Assembly (NCBI GenBank): GCA_026573805.1 | Contig: JAIUSX010000002.1 | Coordinates: 23,534,001 to 23,598,000 of the forward strand | Reading direction: 5' to 3' | Source: Hesperophylax magnus | Lineage: Eukaryota; Arthropoda; Insecta; Trichoptera; Limnephilidae | DNA: 64,000 nucleotides | Shown here: one piece after another, positions 22,228 to 36,600 of the stretch | Layout: every line of letters starts with the position of its first letter | Numbering within the stretch: position 1 is the first letter of the stretch | Made by a program: the position numbers and the translations under genes | The notes under the pieces: generated by a model | The model's database searches: none | Told to the model about the DNA's origin: nothing | The model's input: the letters and a program-made list of their open reading frames with translations, nothing else

Positions 22228-24014
22228 GTCTACTGTAATGCCTAGGTATTTTATTTTAGTTTTTATATTCGGTATTGTTTTAGGGCCCAGGTTTTTATGT
22301 GCGCAGTCCGTCCGTTTTCAAATCATTTCGGAACTTGCTCGCTCATAGTTTTGTATGGAGCTGTTCACACTTGTCGCCTAGTCGTTCCGGCAGAGCCCCC
22401 GCCACAACCCAACCCCTCCCCGCCCGCTCCCAGTTGCACGCTGCGTGGTTGTATTTGGTTAAGTAAATAAATTAAAACTATAATAATGGATAAGGAAATA
22501 AATCCCGAAAATTTAATCCAACTGGTCTAAGAAATAATTGTGCTGTGGGATAAAACTACAGAAGGGTTCCTACATAAAATCTTTCAGCTATGATAGAGTA
22601 CCCAAAATTTTCTTTTCACTTATTTCCTTCTTTTTAATAAGTACCACATAACAACAAGAGCTTCATCATCTTCCATCGCGCACTATCGTCTACTGAAGAA
22701 TGAGCAAATAAAATGTTTTGGTTGAATCGACAATTATTTGTTTTCGTAGAGTAGGATCCGATTTTAAAACGGAGGTGTGAAGAGGGCCGTAAGGCATCCG
22801 ATTTTAAAACGGGACCCGCCTCCGATTTGAAATCGGAAGTGGGAACGGGCCCTTATAAAACGCATTCAAATTCGTAGCCATTCATATCATTATAATAATA
22901 TTGTGTTGCTATCTGCAAGTAAACAGTAAACATCATTGCCAGTATGAAAACACTGGTTTTTCCATTTTCTGCGAATGCAGTAACCTACCAAATGTTGCCA
23001 TACGAGTCCGTCAACCCCTTGGACCTGAAAAGCCATTTGACAGATTATTAGCGCGATTTTGTATGAATGGCGTTGATGCCAAATCTAGGGTGATGGGAAA
23101 TTGCCTGGCAGTCGTCGTGTATGACTACTTTTGAACTGATTTGTATGCAAAGTGGTGCACAATGAACTATTATTATTTTATTTTTGTGTAGTTAATGCAA
23201 TTATATCGGATTATGATTTTTTGGGGTATTTGATGGCACAAATAATGGGATACGTCATAAAATTAAGGGAAGATGTATGGAAGTATTGTTGTCATATAAA
23301 ATTCAAATTGTTGTCGAATTGCTCTGTCCAGGGCTTTTTAGGTCCATGGCCAACCCAACTCTAGTTAATACTATGTTCCATGTTATGTATGAAGAAGGAA
23401 CAGTATAAGAAAATAAGGTAATGTAATTAAAAAATATAAACATTTATTATAATAAAACAAATTAGTTGGATTAATTCTTAATCTAATATGGTTAATCTGA
23501 AATAGGTACTTAATTAACTCTTAAAATGAAATAGTTTTTATGCTTAATTATAATGAATTGACCTAAATCTATGAAAAGTTTTGTGTCACTAACGACGGCG
23601 GTATGCATACGATACAATTGTACTACCCCGGCCAGGAGCTCTCCTATCCTGGTGCGACTGGTAAACCAGGGAGTAGGAGATTGTGGTTTCCTGGTTGAAA
23701 GTCTCGCGGCACAATTTGAGTCTTGGGTTGTGTTGCTGTGTAGATTACGCCCTTTATCAAAAGCAGTAAACGCCTAGGTATGTGATCACTGTAATCAATA
23801 ATATTCGGATGATTTGTATTTTTCTGTAGCGCCGTTTTTGTGAAAAATAATCTCAAGGACGATATGTTAGGACTGTTAGGTGTTGAGTATTATCTAACTA
23901 ACTGTTAACCTATTGTCATGTATACGCTGGCGAATTTTCTAGAAAATAAGCTAGCACATGTTTAAGTTGGGTTCGTCAATGAATCTAGCCATTGTAAATA
24001 CTAATTTATCATAC
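22228..24014. other. intergenic sequence upstream of FAF2
   Basis: No gene was recognised. At 22749-22845 the phrase ATCCGATTTTAAAACGG occurs twice and is followed by the palindrome CCGATTTGAAATCGG. It could be a protein-binding repeat or a remnant of an element. Confidence 0.4.
23800..23862 (-). repeat. LINE/SINE 3' tail copy, minus orientation
   Basis: On the minus strand it carries CACAAAAACGGCGCTAC, then CAAATCATCCGAATATTATT, as in the copies at 29248 and 62577. Confidence 0.65.
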
Positions 24015-24017
24015 TAA

Positions 24018-24154
24018 GGCTAGCTTTAGACTTGTAAGTTTTTTCGTAAATTTACGAATTCTAGCCAATGGGCATATTGCATTTTGAAAATCCAATATGC
24101 CCATTGGCTGGAAGTCGTAGATTTACGAAAAAACTTACAAGTCTAAAGCTAGCC
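24018..24154. mobile_element. foldback MITE with TAA target duplication
   Basis: Arms of about 62 bases are inverted copies with only a few mismatches: GGCTAGCTTTAGACTTGTAA at the left and its complement at the right. The loop is about 13 bases. TAA flanks both ends (24015-24017, 24155-24157), the 3-bp target typical of PIF/Harbinger elements. A transcript through it would form a strong hairpin. It ends 487 bases before the FAF2 start codon. Confidence 0.9.
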
Positions 24155-24640
24155 TAAGAAAATAAGGGGAATAGGTACTTCAATAATGACGTCATGTAAC
24201 GCGTTATGCTGACTGCTAGATGTGAATATCGGTGCTTTTCCTATGAAAGTAGAAATTTCACAATAAATTATTCTCTTTGATTTTTATGTCCATAGAAATA
24301 AGAAATAGTTCCAATCCATAGAAAAACCGAGAATCGTGACATTTGCCCTGTAATGAAATTGGGTTTATTTGTTCATCCTTGTCAAACATTCATAAATTTA
24401 TCACAGTTAACTCCTTTTTTACCTCTCCACCTTCTGATTTTTGCTATTTTTTATTAGTTGCCACCAAGTATAATTAACAAACGTTAAAAAATCTTTGTAA
24501 TGTGATTTTTAAAATTCAAGAATTTTCGTCCGAGTTAGGTGTTTTTCACGTTTTTATGTTTTCTTTGTGAAATTTGTATGACGTACGCGGTATTAACATC
24601 GAGAAAACATCGCGGAATATAATAAATCGAATCCCTCACG

Positions 24641-27600
24641 ATGGACGACAATAATGCTCTTGGGCTAACGAGTGAACAAACTATAAAAATATTACAATTT
24701 CAAGATCTCACAGGAATAGAAGACATGACTGTATGTAGAGAAGTTTTACAAAGACACCAGTGGAATTTGGAGGTATTATTTGTGTTTTTGTGAATTACAT
24801 CTATAAATATATTTCCTTTCCCTTTTTGTTTGCCATGAAATATTATTTTCATGCTGCATTTGCACCCTTTTCGACAGTTTTCCTGGGAAGTAATGTAAAT
24901 AAAGTCAGTAATTTTTTAGGAATATCATTTATTTCGATTAGGTAAATTGGATTTGGCATAAAAGTATGAATACGTAGGCTATGATTTCATGAAAATCTGG
25001 CAACTGATGCCAACCATATTCCGTTGTGTATTTATTTATTTATCATGATAAAACAATATCATGAAAACTGGGAAATTCCTGTGTCGAGACAGATATAGGA
25101 GGTATGTAAACTATATGTATACTAAGGCTGAATGCAGTAATACAACCTTTCTTTATAGTTTATAACTGGATAATACAACAGAGGCTATGTATTAAATGGT
25201 TCGGCCAAGCTAATAGGTCATGGTACGCACAATACTTTGTTATTTTTAAGTCTTTCAACAATGTTATCTGCCTGCATCACTTTCCATAATAGCTTATGCT
25301 GTGTAATGAAAACAAATAAGCATATAGTTTCCGGGTTAAATATCAATATTTTTGGTAAATATTTACCTAACTGCTGCACTTTGAATAGGCACAGATTATG
25401 GAAATTATGCTTTGTTTCAACTCATTTACTACAAGAAACAACTATTATTCAGAGATGGACATGCATTAAAGTTCCATTTTTAATCTATGTTAAAAAAATC
25501 CCTTGTAATGATCTTGTGCCACCGTTTTTTTTTTAGTATGAAGTAATGTTTGTGAAAGGTTTCGTTTCAATCTAAATATGCACAAGTTTAAATATCCCAA
25601 AATAACTAATAACCTATTTTTACCATCTCTCCCGACATAAATAGTTGTTTATTGAAACAAAGTGTAATTTCCATAATCCTTGCCTATTAAATGTGCGGTG
25701 ATTAGTTTTATTTGCCCAGCACTTTTATTAGAGCTTTTTGTTTCCTTCAGAAAGAATATTTTCTACAAAGTAAATCCAGGAAATAAAATGGAACTTACCT
25801 ATATATATTATTTTACGAAAGCCGCTAAAATGACAAAACTCCCTTATTATTTTGTAGGTCAGTGATCCAAAAATAATTTATTGTCCTACAAAACTTCCTT
25901 ATTATTTTGTAGGTTAATCATCCAAAAAGTATATATATTGTCCTACAAAACTTCCTTATTATTTTGTAGGTCAATGATCTAAAAAGTGTATATTATCCCT
26001 CAATACTTCCTTATTATTTTGTAGGTCAATGATCAAAAAGTATATATTGTCCTACAAAACCTAGGTAGGTCAATGATCCAAAAAGTGTTTATTGTCCTAA
26101 AAAACTTCCTTATTATTTTTTGGGTCAATGTTCCAAAAAGTATATATTGTACTACAAAACTTTCTTATTATATTGTAGGTCAATGATCCAAAAAATGTAT
26201 ATTGTTATAGAAAACTTCCTTATTATTTTGTAGTTTATTTATCTTGTCAATGATCAAGAAAGTATATTTGGGAAGAAACTAAATAAAACCGCCGTAACAC
26301 AGGGACATCCCTACCATGGCGGGTTAAATAACACTTAAAAAATGTTTCCTTTACAATTTTTTTTGCATGAAATAAAAAAATTAAATATAGAAAATGATTC
26401 AAAATTAAAAATATATATTTTTTCTTAAATTATGCGGATCAGACATTTCGATTTTGGTTGATCAACGCTACATTTGAAAGCATGTGTGCTGCATGCAAAG
26501 TAAGTGTGAACCTTCTTTCAACAAAGTTGCCAGTTAGAAGTCCTGTCGTTCAATTAAAGTTGCTACGTCTGAAACTGGTATAACTTAAGTTAATTTTGGA
26601 ATTTTGTTAAAGTTAGGTTAGATTAGATTTGCCATTTATTTTTCAATATGAAATATCCTTATTATTTTCAGGTGGCAATCCAAGACCAATTAAACATAAG
26701 AGAGGGTCGACCTTCGCTGTTTGCCACTGAGGCCAGACCCCCCTATGTGGTGCGAGACCACATTGCCCAGCAGGTGTACTCCACCAACGACAACCCAGAC
26801 AGGGGGGGGCCTGGTGGCATCCGCGGTCTCTTCAACTTCATCATCCACATCGCCTTCTCCGTCTGCTTCAACCTGGTCTCCTTCATTCCCAACATACTGA
26901 ACAGCATCTTCAAATCGGACGAGCGGAGAAGTAAGTCTCGTTTATTTATCACTAGCGTAGTCATGCTTTTACAATAAATGTCCCCATGTAGCCAAAACTC
27001 TCTAGCCGAGAGGTAAAAGAAGTTCTCCTTTTTACTGCCAGTGGTGAAGCAGCTCTACTTCACTCTGGCGGTACAATGGCAGACCGAGACTTAAAGAAGT
27101 TCTCCCTTTTACCAGTATTTTCACATACACATATCTAAATTTATATATAATATATATTGTAGTTTACTACCCGGTTTCATCCAAGTTTCAACACCACAAG
27201 TGAGATTAGAGATAAAATGTTTATTCATTCATAATTTTATCTAGATATTACTTATAAGCATATATATTATTTGTTTTAAAAGTGGGAACTGATTCTTTTG
27301 GTTTCCAGCTCAGTACTTAGTTCTCTGTCAAACAACTTTATTTATGTCAATTTTTGGCAGCGTCCGAAGCCGGCTGTTTCTTTAGGTCTTCTGCCCATCT
27401 CATCTGTGTAAAATCCCTGTAGCTTTAGAATCGGTAGAAATCATTCCAATTAGAAAAATTCTTCCGTTTGATATTCTTGCCATTGTCATTGTGGCAATGA
27501 GTAGTCAAACATTCAGAAACTTGAACATATTTGTTTTATTTACGTTTTCAGTAGTTACGGATGCCCTGGGAGATGTGATGGGATTTATCAACACATATTC

Positions 27601-30600
27601 AGCGCGCTACCCTGTTCACCCCGTGTTCTACCAAGGGACGTACTCCCAGGCGCTGAATGACGCCAAACAGGAACTGAAATTCCTACTGATCTACCTACAT
27701 TCGGACAGTGCGCCCGATACACATAACTTCTGCAGGTATCCATTTATTTTGAAAAGATACATTACATTATATAGAAGGAAGCTTTTGACTGTCCAACTAG
27801 GAAGGTTTCCCATTTTAGGACAGTCAAATTAACAGGTTTCTAATTATCATACATGTACACAATTATAATTACATAAGAGTAACATTACAAAATATATAAT
27901 ATTAACACAACTACATAATAGTAACACAATTACATAATAGTAACGTAAATAGTAATTCCTGACAGTCAACCCTTAGGTCAGCAACGTCATCAGCTATCGG
28001 AAGGTTGAAGGAACCAAAGCGCACACCAGATACTAAGTTCGGTGAGCGTGCTTTCGCCGTGTCAGGACCTAAAGCCTGGAATGGACTGCCACATGATTTG
28101 AGAATGATCGCAGACCCGACAGAATTTAGGTCTAAACTTAAAACGCACCTTTTCAGACAGTCGTATCCATAATTTCAGAAACCTCCACTTTCACAGTCGA
28201 CGGCAATTTAAATTAACAAAATGCAAAAAAAATACTAAAAATAAAATAAAATAAATAAAAATAATAATTAAAAATAAATAAATAAAAATGATAACAACTA
28301 ACAATTTGTAGGCTTTTTAAGACAGTTAAAATACAGTTAACCGGTCAGCAACGTAAGCAGATATACACGATAAAATAACGATAGCAGTCAAGTACAATAA
28401 GCGTGTTTACACGTCAACGCGTGTGTTTCCACAAAAATCGTCATAACTCCGTTATTCTTCTAGTGACATCCCTAAAACAAAAAGTAGAATATTCGTATTG
28501 AATGAAGCTTCACATCTCTATTCAAAGTTATCCATAGAAACCCGTAAAAAGACCTACTCAGTGGAAGCAAATTTTACCCGCCAAATCGTAAAACGACGCC
28601 AAGAAAGCCGTTTGACGTGCCGACCCGCCTCCCAGTTTTAATTATTTTTTTAAAAATATATTTTGTATGAAATGGTCAAAAAGTGAAGTGACAGAATTGT
28701 TTATTGTACATTTGTACGATGAAATAAGTGTTTTTTTTTTACATTATCCGTGATTTTAGTATCGTTTTTACATAAAACATTACAGGTGAGTCATTTTTAC
28801 AATTTTTTCATGTTTCCATTCTAAATTTAAATATTTACAAATGTTAATATTTATTTATGATACAACAATTTGAAAGCCTATTTTGTAACCTTTCTAAAAC
28901 AGTTTTTACTATTCGGCTCCGTTCAGTAATGTTTCATTTATAGAGCTTTGATTGTGAGGCGGTAATAACACAACGTTTTCGTGAAATTGACATTTCGGTA
29001 AAGACATTTTAGCTTCAAGTTCGCGAAAAGTCGGAGGGGTTAAATTAAAATAAAAACTATAGCAGACTTAAGGTCAAGCGATGACCAGTGTTTTTTGATA
29101 TAGTGTCCTCTGCGTGCAGTTTTATCTTTTATAAGCATAAACTTTTTAATATAAGTGTGTTTGTCGGAAGTGACTTGCCAGGTAAGTATGTTTTGGTATC
29201 TTTTCTAAATAACAAATGTAGATCCCAGGAAATAAATTGTACAGCGCCCTTGAGGTGATTTTTCACAAAAACGGCGTTCTACAAATTATCCAATTACATA
29301 TTATTATTAACACTATCTTGTTGAATAATATGACAATCAAATTGAGTAGGTAATACACTAATGGCGAATATAAGAAAAATAAAAAATTGGGTAAAAGTTT
29401 AAATTTGAGAGAAAATAAGTATATAAAAGCGAAGATACAACTAGGCGTTCGTGATAAATAATTATCAGATTACATTTCTGTACCCGAAAGCATACGTATG
29501 CAAGTCCAAAATTTGAAGAAATGAGTTTTTGATGAAGACATGAAGTAAATTATCATGTTCATTAGTGGCAGAAAGATGCAAGCCCTATCTTGAATATTTA
29601 TGGTATTTTCAAAAATATATAAGGATGCAAGAACCATTACATCGTAGAAGCATAAAGATGTACATTGGACTTGTATCTTTCTGCCTCTAACATGACTACG
29701 CTTTCCATGGAAGTAAACATTTGAATATAGACTCAAGTCCATTTTGCGTCCTTCTGCCTCTAATTTCTATGTTTTCTGTGGAACTAAACACAACAATCCC
29801 AGTCTTCAGAGCTGTCATACATTAGTATGGAATGCAATAAATAATGATGAAAAAGAGTATTTCCTTGTATGAATGGATGACGAGGCTCAAGAAACAGAAT
29901 TGTTATGAAAAGAGACTGATGGAAACATAGGTGGTGATATTATTATTGAAGACCTGACCATGTCACTTATTTATTTATTTACTTACATTTACCTTACCTC
30001 ATCATTATACTACTGAATGGACTATATAGGGATGGAAATCAGGGGGCAAATGAAGTAGCTTCTTGCCTCTTAAAGTGGATATACAGCGATATGGGGGATA
30101 ATGTTCAAGAAATAACCGTATGGTCTGACAACTGTGTAGGTCAAAATAGAAATATAACAATAGCCATATCCTACGTATGGCTGGTTTTACAAAAAATTAA
30201 AAACCTCAAGATCATTCATCATAAATTTTTATTACGTGGTCACATTCACCTGGAAGTAGACTCTGTCCATTCAGAGATTGAAAGGGCAAAAAAAAAAACT
30301 ACCCAATTCCAAATATTTTTACCGCACGACAAAAAAAAATTAACGGGAACAATTCATCAGATATTTCAAAACTAATAATCAGTACATTGTACAATCAATG
30401 AACTTAGAAAATTTCAAATATTTAAAATCCCTTTAAAATGGTTCACAATAACCTTTTGTATATCGAAAGAAGAATATGAATGGTGAGGGTTTCCTAATAT
30501 CAACGGTATTAAGGCTACGAGCTGACGACATAAATGTGTTGGGGATGCTACTGTATAAAAATAAATAAATAATTTTCAGGAAAATGAATTTAAAATATTA

Positions 30601-33600
30601 GAAGAAAAAGGAGAGGTGTTTTGACCGGTGACCGGATAAATCATCAAAATGATTCACATTTTTAAAAAGTTATATAAAGTCATGAAAAGTGATGAAGCAA
30701 AAACTTTATTAACTGGGTTAAGTAGGTTAGGTTAGGTTAAATTTTTTTTTCATCGTTTCTAATGACTTTATATCAATTTTTAAAGGTGTGTTGATTTATC
30801 ATGGAAACGTTTTGAGCACCCCGGAGGTATTGCCCCAGGTAAATACAAATCCAATCGCATTAAATACACCAAATTTTGGTGATCCACAAAAGATGTTACA
30901 GTGGGTACCAGAGTCACTGCACTTTTTTTACAAAAACTTAAGTCATAAGGCCAGTATGCCAGAGTATCCTCTGTCAGATGACGAAGATACGTAAAATACC
31001 AATAATTTGTAATAATAATTATAATTAAATAAAAAAAATATAGAAATAAAATAGAGATTTATATTTACCTGTTATATAGTTATTATTTTACTTCCAAATG
31101 AAGTTTTCAACATTGATCCTTTTATAATATACCATGTGTCGTACCAAAATATTCAATTTCATTTTGAAGCAGAAGGACGCAAGTCCATAATGCTTTTTTT
31201 TAAACATTTTTTTTAGGCTTTGCATATAAAATATTTTATTTTATTTTCTCATTTTCAATACAAAATTAATTGATTCAATGGTATAAAAAATAAAAATCAA
31301 TTATCATGAATATTCGCAGAAGTTATGAGACCAAACTTACAGAAAAAAAAGTATTTTGGCTCTCCTGAACATTTAGCTTTTTGGACTTGCATCCGTATGC
31401 TTCTCGGGTACAGATTTTTTAGTAATATTTCGGAATCAGCCCTGCATAGATCTAATAACCATTTTGTTGTTTTTGGACCGAAGGATGACGATTCACACAG
31501 TTTCAGCTGTGAAGGGATTTTGATATATATCTTAGGACCGAGATATAAGAATAGTTTTTGATAATCCACTCTGTTGCTTGTTGGAACGGAAAAGTCATTT
31601 CTTCCCTTACTTCTACTATTATTACACATGTTTATTTTAGCGGGCATGGCTTGTGTTCCATCTGTGTTTAACCTAAGTATAGTCCATTCTAATAATATTA
31701 AATAGTTCTTGTATTAAATAGAGCCCCCCCAAGTTGATAGGCTGACTAGATTATAGTTCGTTCTAATGCTCTGGGTGTTTCGATTAGGGTATCTGAAAAA
31801 ACATAAAATAAATAATATTGATGTCTGCGACTGCGACTCTACTCTATTAGTTGGAATTGCTGGAATAAGCCCTACGTAATACACCCGAAGGACCAGTCCC
31901 ATATATATTGCGTGAACAAATACAAAATACAAGAAACATATTAGAAACACTAGATCAAAAACATATCCAACAAGTAACTACGAATATAACATTTGGACAA
32001 AAAGCTTCTTATACTATGGTACTAAACTCTACAACAAAATCCCACTCTCATTCTAAATTCATTACAACATTATAACATTTAAAACTCAGATAAAAAGTTG
32101 GATACAAAACATAGGGATATCAGAAATAGAAAACTTACTGACACCAATGACACCAAATACAGACTGAAACAGAAACCACTCAGCAGCACTAAAAAAAACA
32201 TAATTACAGTAGAACCTCGTTAATTCGAAATCCACGGGACATCAAAAATCAAATTTCGAATTAACGAATTCCCACGTAATTCGAAATTTTATGAAAAAAA
32301 AAAAAAAAAAAGCCGAAAATCGATTTTCGAAATTCGTAAAAACACGATTATTTACTCGTAAATCGAGATTTCGCGGCCGATCTCCGTCGCGGCGGGCCAT
32401 TTGAAATTCAAATATTTGAAATAAATTCGTAAATATACGATACATTTATGCGTAAATCGAAATTTCGCGGCCGAGTTTCGTCGCGGCCGACCCTCTAAAT
32501 TCAGATATTTGGTGTAAACTGGTAAAACTACTATATATATTCGCGTAAAACGTATTTTCTAGACCCTTCAAACTCGGATATTCAAAATAAATTTGAAAAA
32601 ATACAACATTCCAGTGTAAATCGATTCAGATTTACAAAATAATAATACTAATTAGGACGATATATAACCACGTAAAAATACATTTTTCGGCGTTTTACCG
32701 CCACGGCTGACTTTTAGATTCAGATTTACGAAATATTATAATTTATTTTCGCAAAAATCAAATTTTTTCGAATTACACCAACAAATTTTCGTGCGCGGAC
32801 AAAAATAAATTTCGAATTAAAAAACCATTAAATAAAAAATAATTTCTGCGGAAAGTTTTTTGGCGAACATTTCGAATTACGCGTTTTTTCAAATTATCGG
32901 GGTTCGAATTAACAGGGTTCTACTGTATATATTTAAAATATAACAAAAAAAAGGAAGATAATGAAACAATTATTATTAATAGGTTAAGTCAGAGAAGGTT
33001 AAGTATTTTTTTAAAACTTTTTCACTGTTTTGTGGTGTAACCATCAATTAGCATCCCCTTGATTGAAATGTGTTATGCCAGGTACACCCTGTCAGACATG
33101 CAGCTGATTGCGTACATCAACGAGAAGACCCTGATGTGGGGATGCGGCGTGGAGACCCCCGAAGGCTATCGCGTGGCGCAGTCGGTGGGCGCAGGGCGCA
33201 GCTTCCCTCTGCTGTGCGTGGTGGCGCTGCGAGAGAACAAGATGACCATTGTGGGCCGCGTCGTCGGTAGCTGCTCCGCCCCGCTGCTGTTTAGCCGCCT
33301 CTCTCAGATCATCAGTGATAATGAGATACATCTGGCCACCGCCAGGGCTGACAGGTACTTCATTCTGTTTTATCGTAGGTGGCTAGAAATACAATACTTA
33401 TGGCATCACCTAGTTTGGGGTTTATAGTGAGATACATCTGGCCACTGCCAGGGCTGTTGTTGACGACTTTGTAATCTACGTGACCGGTATGAGCACAGTT
33501 GCTGCACGGCAGAGTTGCTCTGGGCTGCAGCTTGCAGGTTGAAGATTACCCTAAGAAAACACCAATTTCCGATTCAATACATATACCTTGGTCTTAATAC

Positions 33601-36600
33601 ATTATTTTTATTGTTATGTGGTTACCAAATAAGAGCTGCCAACTGCTCAGAGCCAGTAGAACTGTGGCATTACCATTTATCACGTCCTGCACTGCATGGT
33701 GAGCTGCGGATACTCACTTTCTGGAAGCCTTGTCTTAACTATACAGATTTTTAAATTATTTGAATTCACCAGAGTCATCATGATACCTAACCGTATCCTC
33801 AGCGCCCCTATATTCAGTGTTTTTACACTTTTTGGGTATGTTAAAACCACCAAGCTAGGCACATGCCCGTATTGTGGTGGTTGAAAGAAATTGTATTCCT
33901 CATGTGGAAAGAATATTAGAATGGTGTTTGATTGTGAGCAGGATGGAGCGCAGCCTGAACGCCAGCCTGCGGCAGCAGCAGGACGAGGCCTATGAGCTGT
34001 CGCTGCGCGCCGACCAGGAGAAGGAGCGGATGAAGATGGAGGAGAGGCAGAAAGAGCAGCAGCGTAGGCAGATGGAGTGCGATAATGCCGCCAATGAGGA
34101 GAAGAGAAAACTGGTGAGCGACTCCACACATTACATATTAGTGATCTGTAGGGTAGAAATGTTGTAAATATTTAAAAAAAATTAGGTATTATGTATACTT
34201 CTTTCACATAGAATCATAGAAAATCATCTCAGGTATTGTGTGACCTGTAATAACCACTTTGGAAACTATTGATTATATACTGGTGTATCAGCATGTACCC
34301 GAAAGACTTCAACCAGGGATTCCTGAGCATATTTGGAGTAAAAATGTAGATGTCATTTTGCTGTCCGGTGAAGTTTAGAAAAAAAAAAGTTCACATATCA
34401 CCACTGATACTCGCTCTGTCTTGTCTGCACGGTGCTGCTGGAATGAGTTGAAGGGCGTATAAAGTGATGCTTTATGTTGTAGACAGTGACGCCGTGTAAA
34501 GGAAATTTTTTTCATTTGTTTTTAATAAAAAAACAAAAAATGTCATCGGACAGCAAAATGACAATTTTTTCACATATTGCTACACAGATATCTACACAGA
34601 TTTTTACATATTGCTGCTTTTTAATAATTTATTTACTTCCACGAGTTCCAATATAGTCGTAGCTCTATCATGTACAGTCGAACTTGGTTATAACGATCAC
34701 GGCAATAGCGAGTTCACGGCTATAAAGAGCAATGACATAACGATATTTTAGTTCAGGCTTATCTTTATATAATTGTTGGCTGTTATAACGAGGTTGATTC
34801 ACTGATATACCGTGCAAATAATTTTGTCAACTCAATTTCTGAATATGTACATGAATGGGTCGTTGGGGCTGAAAAAAACGAATAATTGTGAATTATTCTT
34901 CAAGTAAGAATAAAAAATAAAAAGGGGCTGCATAGCTGCCCAGCTGGCGGATTCATATGTTTATGGCACTACCCGTGTAAGATTGTTGACGATGTGAAAC
35001 ATTAGTATCCATCAGGCACTATGTAAAATTGTCATAAAATCTGCAAAATTTGAACTTGGCAAATTTGTTCCCTTTTTACGTTTTTTTTGTATTAGAAATC
35101 ATGGTCAATTTTGTTTTAAAAACAAATAAATATGTTTATAAAGGTACCTAGTTACGAGTAAAAATTTTCAGCGGAAGGGCCGCTTTGCCTATTTAATGGT
35201 TTAGATCAAAGTTTTATGATCATTTTATTAAAATTTTGTGTTATGCAAACTGTTTCTTCAAATTTAGTTCCATTTAGGACATGCGGCATAAATTAACCAA
35301 AACTCTAAAAAAAAATATTCTCAGCCAGGGTTTTCAAGAATTACCCCAAACATTTTGATTTTTCTCTAGGGCGCGGGTTGTGCACCGCTGGTTTGTGATA
35401 AGTAAAATTTTGCAGCCGAAAAGCATAACAATCCAGCAAGCTAGTTATTTATGACAAGTGAGATTTTACAAGGGGTGCGATACACACAAGTTGGTAACAA
35501 AAAGACAATTTAGTGATATTTTTCTTGGAAGCCTTGCACCAGGTGATGATAGTTACAATGCGTTGATTGTTTTGAGGGGGAAATTGAGAAGCATGAAAGG
35601 GAAATCTATAAAACAATCATTGATTTTGTTAATAAAAGTGTATTTTTCTAATATGCTATTTTAATAAGTACTTTGAAAATATACTGCACATTTGCGAATA
35701 TGTTAGAGGCATTTAGGTAGGTACATAAGACTTTTAAAAAACCGATTTGGATGTAACAATTAACAGTTATAAGGAGCAAATTTAGTGGATCCCTTCGTGC
35801 CTGTTATAACCAACTTTAGTCGGTTCCTCGTGCCTATTATAACCAAGTTATGTCGGTCCCCTCGTGCCTGTTATAACCAAGTTAAGTCAGTCCCCTCGTG
35901 CCTGTTATAACCAAGTTAAGTCGGTCCCCTTGTGCCTGTTATAACCAACTTTAGTCAGTCCCCCTCATGTCTGTTATAACCAAGGGTAGTCGGTACCCTC
36001 GTGCCTGTTATAAATAAGTTAAGTCGGTCCCCTCGTGCCTGTTATAACCAAGTTTGACTGTATTGTATTTCCTCACTGTCCTCCGGACTCTTCTTAGTGT
36101 TTCTGTTCTTCCTTATTTTATCTGTATTTCATTCCAGGATCTGGTGAATGCAAAGAAAGCCATGGCGTCCCAACTGCCTGTAGAACCGGAGCTCACCGAC
36201 CCGCAGGCCATCTCCTTCCTTATCAAACTGCCGTGCGGAGCCCGCCTGGAGAGGAGGTTCAGCTTGACCGATAGTCTTAAGGTGAGTTACTTCACCAAAA
36301 ATAGCCTTTATTGTGTAATTGGGTGAGTTCCTCAAGAAAAAAATACCCATTATTATGTAGTTGGGGGAGATATTCAAGAAAAAATACCCATTATTATGTA
36401 GTTGGGTAAGTTAGTTGAGAAAAAATTCCCTTTATTACGTATTCTGGTGAGTTACTAAAGAAAAAATACCCATTATTTCGTAGTCTTGTGGGTTACTAAA
36501 AAAAAACTTTCATTATGTAGTCGGGTGAGTTCCTCAGGAGAAAAAAACCATTATTATGTAGTCGGATGAGTTCCTCAAAAAAAAAACCTTTTATTATGCA

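Noticed and set aside
30718..30738. Interstitial telomere repeat TTAGG (also near 8225 and 26615)
   Set aside because: Only two or three units. Such runs are frequent by chance and as 'aggttaggtta' words in insect DNA.
33070..33331. Extra open frames on both strands inside FAF2 exon 4
   Set aside because: They overlap a clearly conserved exon in other frames. GC-rich coding sequence often gives such shadows.
33680..34131. Minus-strand frames of 149 and 71 codons
   Set aside because: They are antisense readings of FAF2 exon 5, whose coiled-coil codons give long reverse frames.
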